Assembly: GCF_000576305.1 (NCBI RefSeq)
Contig: NZ_BAVZ01000004.1
Coordinates: forward strand, 62,001 to 126,000
Direction: 5' to 3'
Source: Paenibacillus pini JCM 16418
Lineage (GTDB): Bacteria > Bacillota > Bacilli > Paenibacillales > Paenibacillaceae
Length of the DNA stretch: 64,000 nt
The position numbers and the translations under genes were made by a program. The notes beneath the pieces are model-generated. The model was not told the origin of the DNA, made no database searches, and saw only the letters and a list, made by a program, of their open reading frames with translations. This document shows, piece after piece, positions 39,001 through 47,077 of this stretch (its first letter is position 1; each line of letters opens with the position of its first letter).

Positions 39001-40065
39001 ACGGTCAAAGCTAAAGCTTGCTTCAAGTGTAGTATTGTTATAGGCAAAATCTCTCGTTTTGAGCGTTTTGAATTCTCCTCCATTAATTTGATATTCAAAG
39101 GAGAAATCCGATGCAACAGGCGCAATAGATGGAGACTGGTTTAACGTAGCTGAGAGCGTACCGTTCGTAGCAGTAAGTTTTTTGATATTTGCTGTTACAC
39201 TTGTATCTCCTGAAGCTGCGATCGGATAATCAAGGGTTATTGGCTGATTCCCTTTATAAGCAACGTATACGGTTATGACTTGCGCTTTGGTCTGTGCCGC
39301 CAAAGGATCAAAATTCAAGGTAAACGTTTTATTGTTATTACTCACACTTGATGTGGTAATAATCAATGGAGAAATCACTTGAGGATTAAGTGAAGATGAG
39401 TACGTAACGACAAAATCACTCGCGGCTGGAGTGCCTTTGTAGCTATCTTTAAATAGCGTCGTTATCGTTCCGTTCTTAACACTCACCTGCTTAAGATCAC
39501 TCTTGACTGTTAACATTGCATCATCAAAATAAAAATTATTTCCCGCTGTATTGGACTCAAGCCAAGCATAGCAACGAGCGCGACCATTGCTGCTAGTGAA
39601 CTCTATCGCATACTGTGTCCAATCATTATTCGTCGCTTTCACATTAACTTCCGCATTGCCATGATTTTTAACACCCAGCTTCAAGGAGCCTTTAGATACA
39701 TCATCCGCTTTTACCCATATCGAGTATTCATAGGTTAAACCTACCTGTAGGCCACTTACATCCTGCTCTAAAGACTGCTTAGCATTGGACATTTTTACAG
39801 AGGAATTCCCGGTATGAGCAGTGCCACTTACCTTCATAGGATCAAGATAAGCAAACCAATTGCCAGATTCATCAGCCGCAGGAGCTATCGACAAAGGTAC
39901 ATCCGCTTCCTCAAAGGTCGAGTGACTAAGCAAATTTACTTCGTCTATTGTTACGATAGGCGCAGCCATAATAAAGTTTTGCGGAATCAAGGAAACAAAG
40001 AGTGCAAAAACTAAAGACATTGCCATACTTCGTTTGAATAATCTGTAACTACTCTTATTTTTCAT
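36061..40065 (-). CDS. Large secreted multidomain beta-helix protein with CBM, X2-like, discoidin and fibronectin III domains
   Basis: Secreted protein of about 1334 aa. ATG 40065 is chosen for AGAGAGG upstream and a following signal peptide (AMSLVFALFVSLIPQNFIMAA). Order: CBM-like domain (QDVSGLQVGLTYEYSIWVK; LKLGVKNHGNAEVNV), two X2-like Ig domains (VKNGTITTLFKDSYKGTPAA), and a right-handed beta-helix from about residue 390 (YYVTNTGSDTNDGLTPGTAF, HIYFKKGEVFKGAFKPKGSG). Two small IgG-like repeats (TIDQVLKKITI; KVYSVDNAAKSIAV), an F5/8 type C-like discoidin domain (ASNVLDNNPNSLWHSLW) and a fibronectin III domain close it. Probably a polysaccharide lyase or glycosidase; no catalytic family assigned. 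Second gene of the foldase module. Confidence 0.8.
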   Translation of the reverse strand: MKNKSSYRLFKRSMAMSLVFALFVSLIPQNFIMAAPIVTIDEVNLLSHSTFEEADVPLSIAPAADESGNWFAYLDPMKVSGTAHTGNSSVKMSNAKQSLEQDVSGLQVGLTYEYSIWVKADDVSKGSLKLGVKNHGNAEVNVKATNNDWTQYAIEFTSSNGRARCYAWLESNTAGNNFYFDDAMLTVKSDLKQVSVKNGTITTLFKDSYKGTPAASDFVVTYSSSLNPQVISPLIITTSSVSNNNKTFTLNFDPLAAQTKAQVITVYVAYKGNQPITLDYPIAASGDTSVTANIKKLTATNGTLSATLNQSPSIAPVASDFSFEYQINGGEFKTLKTRDFAYNNTTLEASFSFDRLPSTTSQQTITVKAIYQGNSSLASFTISAADGMSYYVTNTGSDTNDGLTPGTAFKTIDKLNTIEFKPGDHIYFKKGEVFKGAFKPKGSGNEGHPIVVASYGEATANRPVLEPSSTNWSAPLMSAEFSMTATVNNVISFYNQAYWEVRDLELSGPNHTPDSVYRRGINITAEDAGDLNHFYFDNLVIHGFHGPDTNQGKSSGGILMEVQAKPNTPASQHIPTSINDIRITNSELYDLGRSGVNFVSVWARRAETTDTKWGPYPSNHAPGRAGYAFKPYKDFYFANNLVHDIDGDGVIVDNNKDAVVENNLVYRAAATGSYAVGFFNWNSDNTKFQYNEVYDTKRAGDGQGIEIDALNDGTLVQYNYLHDNAGGTFMWCNTSGLYGFDGIYRYNISQNDNTEHGVLDWRPGSFGGKVYNNTIYMKADGYKIFVYGDGGNSDAKFYNNIFYYPGDKPFVANKFNERNIDWKNNIFYNFANTPSNDTGVITTDPMLVDPGKGGTGVGHPLDANSLKGYKLKSGSPAMNAGITIADNGGKDYFGNPVIGIPDIGAYDSGTFSLNIGSSVYTIDQVLKKITILDSEQLTVSALLSNIVYDNGVNVKVYRGSKEIVGSEAMNTNDTLKITKDGEEKVYSISIVHDPDLLVVSSKVYSVDNAAKSIAVPQVKTTKVDDLLANLSYKKGVTVNVFHGNAEITGTQFISLGDIVKLSKGEYKVAYLITLPHDAASTVRDIPVAQYTAKAGSVEPNGGTNEGPASNVLDNNPNSLWHSLWAGDSRENLYITLTLSDKPYLVDGLRYLPRTAGGSNGIIKKYRVQYSTNGTDFINVPGGTGSWSVSGWQDVQFAPVSAKAIRLYGVDTTSLETGKLFASAAEIRLTGIEKTGNDITPPAAPTGVKIDDKSVMQDSVVVRWNAPADADIIGYKVYTNDGKTEAITYASSPEVVFARIQGLISSTAYTIRISAIDKAGNESAKSEALKYSHQG

Positions 40066-40157
40066 CAAGTTCATACCTCTCTTTTCGATCTTATTTAAAA
40101 TGGCTAAACTGATTCTATGGCACATCTTATACGACAGTTTGGATATTCCCCCCCTTA

Positions 40158-40171
40158 TGCAACCGCTTTCT
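40158..40171. promoter_or_regulatory. cre-like site upstream of the large beta-helix gene
   Basis: TGCAACCGCTTTCT on the plus strand (minus: AGAAAGCGGTTGCA) matches the cre consensus TGWAARCGYTWNCW except at two positions. It lies 93 bases upstream of the start codon, between the foldase gene and this gene. Confidence 0.4.
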
Positions 40172-40251
40172 AAAATCAAATAACGATTGCAACACTACAT
40201 TCATATATCTTGTGTAATGGATTCATTGAAGGATTTGACCGTTAACTCCTA

Positions 40252-41139
40252 TCATTTCTCCGCGAACTCTATGGGGTTATTATTTGCTACTTCTTTCAGT
40301 AATTGTTTATAGTATCCGTTTGACAAGAAATCACTTGTAATTGAAGCTCTTTGCTGCTCAAAATCTGCTTTGACATGGATTACAGAAATAATTTTACCGC
40401 TCCGCTTCGAGTTGCCGAATCGATAAGAAAATTCCTGATCTATGCTCCCATTTTTTAAAATTTGCGCTAGCTCTGAATCCGCTTTTCCCAGCGTATTTAA
40501 TTGACCCCAGTCGATCGTATTCTCTACGGTTTTTCCGTTCTCGGTTAAGGAATAAACAATTTTCTCAATATGTTCGTACTTTTTCTTGTTCTCTTCGAAA
40601 TATGTCCGAGCCATTGTGTGTAGTGATTCATCTGCATTAGTGGCTAAATAATCAATAATTTTGACCTCTAGGTTACTCGAAACATATTGATAATAACGAT
40701 ATATATCAAACGTTTTCGGTCCATAAATCACTTGGCCCTTTTCAATCTCCATCTTCCGACGAGCATTCTCTTGCTTCATTTGCTCCTGCATGCTACCAAA
40801 TGAGTACGGTCCGCTTAATCCTAATTTATTCCCCAGATAAAACTGAGCATTCACGATTTGGGCTAATGCTTTCGTTTTATCGGCTAATAGGTTACTGTCA
40901 CTGACACCATCCATTTCCCGCTGCGCTAAATATTCATAAAACTGATATTCTTGCTGATCAATCACACGAGTATATCCGGCGTAGGAAAGGACTTGCTCTG
41001 TTACGCCAAGCTGCTTATCTTGTTTTGAGGTCGTAAACAAACCAACCAGTACAAAGATAGCTGCCAGTGAAAGGATGATTCCCAATACTGCAAAAAATGG
41101 AGATTTCCGTTTAGGAGGGGACTGATTTTTTTGTGGCAA
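40252..41139 (-). CDS. Membrane-anchored PrsA/SurA-like foldase (peptidyl-prolyl isomerase family), copy 1
   Basis: 295 aa: basic N-terminus, one membrane helix (FFAVLGIILSLAAIFVLVGLF), then an extracytoplasmic SurA-N-like chaperone region (VIDQQEYQFYEYLAQREMDG) and a motif VIYGPKTFDIYRYYQYVSS shared with the second copy at 49-50 kb. A parvulin-like C-terminal part follows but no clear catalytic parvulin motif is seen, so chaperone rather than isomerase function is likely. It immediately precedes the large beta-helix gene and probably helps fold it. Confidence 0.65.
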   Translation of the reverse strand: MPQKNQSPPKRKSPFFAVLGIILSLAAIFVLVGLFTTSKQDKQLGVTEQVLSYAGYTRVIDQQEYQFYEYLAQREMDGVSDSNLLADKTKALAQIVNAQFYLGNKLGLSGPYSFGSMQEQMKQENARRKMEIEKGQVIYGPKTFDIYRYYQYVSSNLEVKIIDYLATNADESLHTMARTYFEENKKKYEHIEKIVYSLTENGKTVENTIDWGQLNTLGKADSELAQILKNGSIDQEFSYRFGNSKRSGKIISVIHVKADFEQQRASITSDFLSNGYYKQLLKEVANNNPIEFAEK

Positions 41140-41313
41140 TCATATCACTCCATTCAAATATGAAATCGAAGAATGTGTAAGATTTAGAACCTCCTTTTAC
41201 ATTTATCTTGTATTCCTTAAGTTATGTTAGTTCCATTCACGGGTTATGTAAATCAATAATAATGCAAAAATTATAAAAAAACGCAAATACATATGATTTC
41301 AGGTATGTCCTAT

Positions 41314-41327
41314 TGAAAGCGCTACCA
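41314..41327. promoter_or_regulatory. Perfect cre (CcpA-binding) site
   Basis: TGAAAGCGCTACCA fits the catabolite-response consensus TGWAARCGYTWNCW at every position. It lies in the 312-base gap between the divergent foldase (start 41139) and AraC (start 41452) genes, placing either or both under carbon-catabolite control. Nothing else is clear in that gap. Confidence 0.7.
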
Positions 41328-41451
41328 CTTTTCCGCGAACGATGAATCATCAAACTAATGAGGACGCAGTTCAGTTTCACATTAAATTTGAGTGTGCTAT
41401 ATTGTTGAAACGTAGTGACCTATATTTTTTTATTAAAGGGAGTCAAGCCAC

Positions 41452-42252
41452 ATGTATTTCGATTTTTACTCAGTAAACGACTGGATTAAAACCAACCCAA
41501 TAAGCGTAAAAACGGTTTATAAATTATACACAACGCCGGATTATGACATCAATCATCGCATTATTGAAAGTAATAAGTATATACTGCTCTACACACTCGA
41601 TGGATTAGGTTCGATCCGGGTGGATGGCCAAGAATTCCAATTAGATTCAAATAGCCTTATTTTTGCAAACGCTTCCAATTCTTTGTCATATAAATGCTCA
41701 GGCGACAGATGGAACTTTTGGCTGTTTGAGTTCAAAACTGAGCCTTTTCTATTAAGAGCCAACGATGTATACCATACCCCTTTCAAAATGGAGTTCTTTG
41801 TACTATGCGATCAAATTCTACTTAACTTAAAGAACGATAAGCAGCAACTAGCTTCTGCATATTTCTACCTATTCTATTGTATTCTTGTCGATAAACTGAA
41901 TAACAACAAACCATCATTTGATATAACCGTAATCAATAAAAGTTTGGAATATATGAAAGATAATATGAAAAATTTCTCCTTGCAGTCTCTTTCTACTTTT
42001 TTAAATATTCCAAAACGCACCATTTTTTATATTTTCAACAAGGAGGTAGGAACATCGCCTAATCGGTATTTTCAGGGGGTGCGAATGGAGTTAGGGAAGG
42101 AGTATTTAGAAAGTACCCATATGGATATTTCGGAGATTTCTAGCGCACTTGGCTATTGTAGTTCGAGCCACTTTTCCACAGTATTTAAACAATTCGTAGG
42201 TGTTACCCCCGCGCGATATCGACGAGAATTTGAACTCAGAAATCTAGGATAG
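41452..42252 (+). CDS. AraC family transcriptional regulator
   Basis: 266 aa. The N-terminal half looks like the cupin-type sugar-sensing domain (YILLYTLDGLGSIRVDGQEF, DSNSLIFANA). The C-terminal 100 residues hold the double helix-turn-helix (FSLQSLSTFLNIPKRTIFYI and ISEISSALGYCSSSHFSTVF, then VTPARYRREF). Start ATG 41452 follows AAGGGAG. Divergent from the foldase/beta-helix pair, hence its probable local activator. Confidence 0.9.
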   Translation: MYFDFYSVNDWIKTNPISVKTVYKLYTTPDYDINHRIIESNKYILLYTLDGLGSIRVDGQEFQLDSNSLIFANASNSLSYKCSGDRWNFWLFEFKTEPFLLRANDVYHTPFKMEFFVLCDQILLNLKNDKQQLASAYFYLFYCILVDKLNNNKPSFDITVINKSLEYMKDNMKNFSLQSLSTFLNIPKRTIFYIFNKEVGTSPNRYFQGVRMELGKEYLESTHMDISEISSALGYCSSSHFSTVFKQFVGVTPARYRREFELRNLG

Positions 42253-42294
42253 ATGATCAAACATCAATAACGGATAATCAACGCATATTAAAAA

Positions 42295-42311
42295 CCTCCC
42301 GAAATGGGAGG
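42295..42311 (-). terminator. Terminator of the HD-GYP gene
   Basis: CCTCCC (42295-42300) with GGGAGG (42306-42311); the minus strand continues GGTTTTTAAT, so it ends the gene that stops at 42330. Confidence 0.75.
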
Positions 42312-42329
42312 CTCGTGGCAATCTTATTC

Positions 42330-43328
42330 TCATTCAATGGTTATCATTCCATCTTCATATAGCGATAAAAATGAATCTACGATGTCGGCATCAAAATGCT
42401 TTCCTTTTTGCTCCGTAATATACTGAATCGCAAGCTCCATACTCCACTTTTCCTTATATGGTCGCTTGGTTGTAAGTGCATCGAACACATCCACAACACT
42501 TACAATTCGCGCTTCTAGCGGGATGTCCATACCTTGTAATTGATGCGGATAGCCTGTTCCATCCCATCTCTCATGGTGATGAAGAATAATGTTTTTTGCT
42601 GTGGAAAGCTCGCTTTCAAAAAGTTCATCATCTAATTCGGCATAGATTTTAATCACAATATCGACTCCGATTAATGTGTGCATCTCAATAATTTTCCGCT
42701 CATAATCGGCAAGTGGTCCTGGTTTATACAGAATGCCTTCGGGAATTGCTGATTTTCCAATGTCATGCAAAATGCTGGAGTGTGCGATCAGAGACAATGC
42801 TTTAACTGATAAATTCAACAGGTTTCTCTCATTATGTCTTACCACTAGTTGTTCCGTTAAATTCTGTACTCTAGATAGATGTGATTCAATGCTTGGATCT
42901 CGTATTTCGCATGAAATAGCGAGTACTTTTAATAATGATTTCTGAATCCTACCGATCCGTTGATCATCCAAGTAAAACCCACGTTCTAACTGTTCCAGCT
43001 CTCGAAACACACCGACGAAATACGCTGTCTCTTCAACAATAAAAGGTGTAATGGTAATTGATGAGTGCCATAAATCTTTATTCTTTTTCCGATTCGTAAA
43101 TACTCCGGACCAAGAAGAGCCAGCATTTAATGCGGCCTTCATAGCTTGGTGAGTCTCTTTAGGAGTATAGGGCGTACGTAGTATACCCGCCTTTTTGCCA
43201 ATAATATCTTCCGAAGTATATCCTGTTATCGTTTCATAGGATGTATTCACAGCAAGAATTCGGTGTTCAACATCGGTAATAATAACGGCATCAGCTAAAT
43301 TCAAAAAAGTCTGTAGGTTGTTGTTCAT
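42330..43328 (-). CDS. PAS domain-containing HD-GYP phosphohydrolase (probable c-di-GMP phosphodiesterase)
   Basis: 332 aa cytoplasmic protein. A PAS sensor domain spans about residues 10-115 (DAVIITDVEHRILAVNTSYE; ITGYTSEDIIGK), followed by an HD-GYP domain with HSSILHDIGKSAIPE, MHTLIGVDI, HHERWDGTGYP and IVSVVDVFDAL. The full set of metal-binding residues and the GYP motif are present, so hydrolysis of cyclic di-GMP to GMP or pGpG is expected. ATG 43328 was chosen with a GAGAGAG site; GTG 43337 is possible. Confidence 0.85.
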   Translation of the reverse strand: MNNNLQTFLNLADAVIITDVEHRILAVNTSYETITGYTSEDIIGKKAGILRTPYTPKETHQAMKAALNAGSSWSGVFTNRKKNKDLWHSSITITPFIVEETAYFVGVFRELEQLERGFYLDDQRIGRIQKSLLKVLAISCEIRDPSIESHLSRVQNLTEQLVVRHNERNLLNLSVKALSLIAHSSILHDIGKSAIPEGILYKPGPLADYERKIIEMHTLIGVDIVIKIYAELDDELFESELSTAKNIILHHHERWDGTGYPHQLQGMDIPLEARIVSVVDVFDALTTKRPYKEKWSMELAIQYITEQKGKHFDADIVDSFLSLYEDGMITIE

Positions 43329-43719
43329 GTTGATCACACTCTCTCACGGTCCGTTACTATATGTATGATTTGACGTAATTGTCCGTGGATAATTGTTACA
43401 TATATTTATTACTTAATCAAGTTAACTATATCCGGAAGTTGGAAGACCTCTCACAATTCGCCCGGGCATTCCCCCTCTCTAGCCGTTGTTTTCCATTTAA
43501 TAGAAATATATTACCGGGGTGAAAATCACCGTGACAAAGATGATCCCCCTCTTTCAATTTATTTTAGGTGCCTTTTAACACTTAAGCTATCGATTTCTCT
43601 TCCATAGAACCTGTATACTAAGACTAAGTATGTATTACAATAGTGATGTATCTATATTATTAAAACATTATAATAAGATAAAAGACTATACCCAATAAAT
43701 GATATAGGAGATGTTTGTT
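43329..43719. other. Intergenic region without recognised gene
   Basis: AT-rich stretch between the divergent HD-GYP and acyl-CoA synthetase genes. Two similar pyrimidine runs (TCCCCCTCT at about 43469 and 43543) flank a small inverted repeat (GGTGAAAATCACC, about 43517-43529). A TATAAT at about 43670 may be part of the downstream promoter. I compared it with common riboswitch classes and matched none. Confidence 0.3.
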
Positions 43720-45309
43720 TTGGATAATCAACAATGGATCGCACCTGAACGTTACAACCTTACTTCCGAAATGGAACAGCATCCTGGAGATAAGGTTGCG
43801 CTTAAATGGTTAAACGATGAAGGTAATTGCACAGAGATTACTTACGAAAATCTTCGTAAGCAAGCCAATCAATTGGCAGGAGGTTTAGCTGGACTTGGTC
43901 TCCACAAGGGAGATCGAGTATTGGTCATGGTTCCACGGAGCATTATTACTTATGTTATCTATCTGGCTTGTTTAAAACAAGGACTTGCCATCATTCCTTC
44001 TTCTGAAATGCTACGGGCTAAGGATTTGTCCTACCGTCTTCGTCATTCTGAAGCTAGAGCCGTGATTGCTTTTTCCGAGGGTACTCATGAAGTTGATAAG
44101 ATTGAGGAAGATATGCCTTCGTTAGATTTCCGTCTTTCCGTTTCGGGCGATGGCAACGTCGGCTCGGAATGGGTTGATCTTGAAACATTGATGAATGGTC
44201 AGGCGGATACGTTCGCAACGGTTGACAGTCATAGAGATGATATTGCAATTCTTGCCTATACCTCTGGAACAACGGGTAATCCTAAAGCCGTTGTCCATAG
44301 TCATGGCTGGGCTTATGCTCATTTGCGTATTACTTCATCCCTTTGGTTCGATATTCGCGAAACCGATACGGTTTGGGCAACGGCTGCCCCTGGTTGGCAA
44401 AAGTGGATTTGGAGTCCATTCTTAACCGTACTTGGAAATGGTGCAACTGGATTTGTCTATAATGGATCATTTAAACCTGCTCTATATTTACAACTGCTGC
44501 AAGATCAAGGCATTCAAGTTTTATGCTGCACGCCTACAGAATATCGTTTAATGGCGAAGACAGAAGGTTTGGACAACTATGATTTATCTAAATTGCGTTG
44601 CGCGGTCTCTGCGGGGGAGCCTCTAAATCAGGAAGTCATCAAAACCTTCCAAAAGCATTTCGATATTACGATCCGGGACGGATACGGACAAACGGAAAGC
44701 ACCCTTCTCATCGGAACCTTCAAGGATACTCCTGTTCGAACAGGTTCGATGGGTAAAGCAATTGCTGAAGGTATCGTTGAAGTCATTGATGAGAAAGGAA
44801 ATCCGCTTCCTACAGGAGTTGTTGGTGATATCGCTGTACATTTAAGCATGCCGGCATTGTTCCAAACCTACTACAAAGATCCTGATCGTAAAGAAAATTG
44901 CTCAAATGGAAATTACTTTATAACCGGCGACAGAGCTCGAAAAGATGAGGACGGATACTTTTGGTTCGAAGGTCGTGGAGATGACATTATCATTAGCTCT
45001 GGCTACACGATTGGTCCATTTGAAGTCGAAGATGCGCTCATGAAGCACCCTTCCGTTAAAGAATGTGCTGTTGTAGCAAGTCCAGATGAAATTCGCGGTC
45101 ATATAGTTAAAGCTTTTATCGTACTGAAGGATGAGATTTCTGGTTCCCCAGAGCTAGTGAAGGAGCTGCAATCCCATGTTAAGGAATGGACAGCCCCTTA
45201 TAAGTATCCACGTAAGATACAATTTGTCCAAGATCTGCCGAAAACTTCTTCAGGTAAAATACGGAGAATTGAACTTCGCGAGCAGGAAGATAAGGCATTT
45301 CAGAAGTAA
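43720..45309 (+). CDS. Acyl-CoA synthetase (AMP-forming, medium-chain/acetyl-CoA synthetase-like)
   Basis: 529 aa ANL-superfamily enzyme activating a carboxylic acid through an acyl-adenylate. The P-loop-like motif is LAYTSGTTGNPKAVVHSHGW, then RDGYGQTESTLLIG, FITGDRARKDEDGYFWFEGR and the C-terminal lysine in LPKTSSGKIRRIELRE. It resembles the ACSM/AcsM-like group. TTG 43720 is chosen because AGGAG lies 9 bases before it; the ATG at 43711 sits directly against the ribosome site. Followed by a hairpin with a T-rich tail. Confidence 0.87.
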   Translation: MDNQQWIAPERYNLTSEMEQHPGDKVALKWLNDEGNCTEITYENLRKQANQLAGGLAGLGLHKGDRVLVMVPRSIITYVIYLACLKQGLAIIPSSEMLRAKDLSYRLRHSEARAVIAFSEGTHEVDKIEEDMPSLDFRLSVSGDGNVGSEWVDLETLMNGQADTFATVDSHRDDIAILAYTSGTTGNPKAVVHSHGWAYAHLRITSSLWFDIRETDTVWATAAPGWQKWIWSPFLTVLGNGATGFVYNGSFKPALYLQLLQDQGIQVLCCTPTEYRLMAKTEGLDNYDLSKLRCAVSAGEPLNQEVIKTFQKHFDITIRDGYGQTESTLLIGTFKDTPVRTGSMGKAIAEGIVEVIDEKGNPLPTGVVGDIAVHLSMPALFQTYYKDPDRKENCSNGNYFITGDRARKDEDGYFWFEGRGDDIIISSGYTIGPFEVEDALMKHPSVKECAVVASPDEIRGHIVKAFIVLKDEISGSPELVKELQSHVKEWTAPYKYPRKIQFVQDLPKTSSGKIRRIELREQEDKAFQK

Positions 45310-45334
45310 TAAATGTTTATATTAATAACGAACA

Positions 45335-45365
45335 AGAGGGGGCACAAACACCCTCTCTTTTCTAT
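45335..45365 (+). terminator. Terminator of the acyl-CoA synthetase gene
   Basis: AGAGGG (45335-45340) pairs with CCCTCT (45351-45356) and CTTTTCTATTTT follows. Confidence 0.7.
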
Positions 45366-45525
45366 TTTAACACTTCTAGAATGTATTCATATTGAACCAA
45401 TATCCCCCTTAGATTCCAGAAGAGATTTGATATTTTCACAGAAAATTAATGGTCACACATGGGAAAATGCCTAATCCAATGTTAGAATAGAATACGCAGT
45501 TCAATATACACTAGGAGCAAAACAA

Positions 45526-46985
45526 GTGCGAGCACATCCGATTTTCATTTTACGTATGACAGGTCTTTTAGATGGTATTTCATTATTAGTATTACTCTGT
45601 ATTGCTATGCCTTTGAAATATATTGGGGGTATAGACGTTGCTGTTAAGATCATGGGAAGTATTCATGGTGGTATTTTCATTTTATATGCACTCGCTATAC
45701 TATATGCTGCTATTCGAGTGCAATGGAGCCCGCTTTGGTCTGCTGCCGCTGTAATCGCCGCTTTTATTCCAATCGGTAACTTTATACTGGAATGGAAGCT
45801 GAAGAAAGCTCAAGCTCAATATAGCGTAAAGCCTTTTAATTACGGACTCATCGTATACAGTATCGTGTTCTTTTCATTTATTGATTTATTTGCACAATTA
45901 CCCGTCATGAGCACATTTGCTGCTTCCGTTGGGTCTAGTTCATTTATAGTGGGCTTTGTCGTCGGTCTGTACTCTTTAACCAATACATTTGGCAATATTC
46001 TTTCAGGTATTCTGACAGATAAGGTTGGTCCCTTCAAAATTCTTATGTTCGGATTAATCTTAACAAGCTTTTCCTTATTACTGTATCATTTCGTCGATTC
46101 CCCGACCCTATTGATTGTCGTTCGAATCATACATGGTTTTGTTGCAGGCTTAATTGTCCCTGCTGCATTTACATTCTCTGCGAATACGACGGTAAATGAA
46201 CATCAAGGCAAAAAGGTAGCTTTCACCGGTACTTTCGTGGGACTAGCCGCCATTATTGGGCCATCCTTCAGTGGGATCATGGCAAGCAGAAACTCTGTAC
46301 CCTTTGTTTTTACTTGTGTAGCGATCATGGGCTTTATACTAGCAATATTGTCAGCCATATTTCTTAGTAAATATAAGCCAGTTAAGAAAGAAAAGACTGA
46401 CACCGTCACACAAGCTTCTGGCTCTATCTTCAATTCTGGCGTGATTAAAGCTATTGCGGTGCTTTTTTCTTAATGTTCTCCCAAGGCGTAATCGCTTATT
46501 TATTACCATTGCATGTACAAAATCTAGGATACGATTCAAGATTAAGCGGTACTTTAATGAGCGCTTTTGGAATTATAGCTGTTCTGGTATTCGTACTCCC
46601 TACGAATCGGATTTTCGATCGTGTTCGTCCATCAACTACTTTAGCCCTAGGCATTGGTTTAATGGGACTCGCTCAGCTACTGATTAGTCAATCGACGACG
46701 TCACTTGTACTTTACTTTGTCTTGGGTCTGTATGGGGTTGGATTTGCCCTGCTGTTCCCATCAATTAATACGATGCTCATCAAAGCAACCCCATCTGAGC
46801 TTCGCGGTAAAGCTTACGGTTACTTCTACGCCTTCTTCTCATTAGGAGTTGTTGCCGGATCTTCTGTACTTGGATGGTTACCCTTCAATATCGTTGAAGG
46901 ATTTATTTTCACAGGCTTTATTCTGTTGCTATTCGCCACATTCATCGCCTTCAACAAGCAAAAAGAGCGTGTGGTGAATCAATAG
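45526..46985 (+). pseudogene. DUF3817-MFS fusion transporter, frameshifted at a T tract
   Basis: A GTG start (45526) with GGAG 8 bases upstream. The first 100 or so residues are a DUF3817-type four-helix membrane domain (FILRMTGLLDGISLLVLLCI; MGSIHGGIFILYALAILYA). An MFS core follows (YSLTNTFGNILSGILTDKVG motif A). The frame stops at 46473, but the next frame runs on from LMFSQGVIAYLLPLHVQNLG through the last helices to 46985. Adding one T to the T6 run at 46463-46468 joins VLFFLMFSQG and yields about 486 aa. Substrate unknown. Confidence 0.78.
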
Positions 46986-46994
46986 TTCATATTA

Positions 46995-47040
46995 ACGTAA
47001 AAAAGGACAGCATTCTTATGGAATGCTGTCCTTTTTTACG
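46995..47040. terminator. Bidirectional terminator between MFS and beta-helix genes
   Basis: A stem of about 20 bp (ACGTAAAAAAGGACAGCATTC at 46995-47015 is the left arm, entered here as its outer ACGTAAAAAAGG and inner ACAGCATTC) with a TTAT loop; A and T runs on both sides serve the two converging genes. Confidence 0.93.
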
Positions 47041-47077
47041 TTTTTTACACTGTGCAATCTTGACTGAATACGTAGTA

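Noticed and set aside
43460..43560. Possible riboswitch upstream of the acyl-CoA synthetase
   Set aside because: Repeated CCCCCTCT runs and a small inverted repeat, but no match to GEMM, TPP, cobalamin or other aptamer cores that I know.
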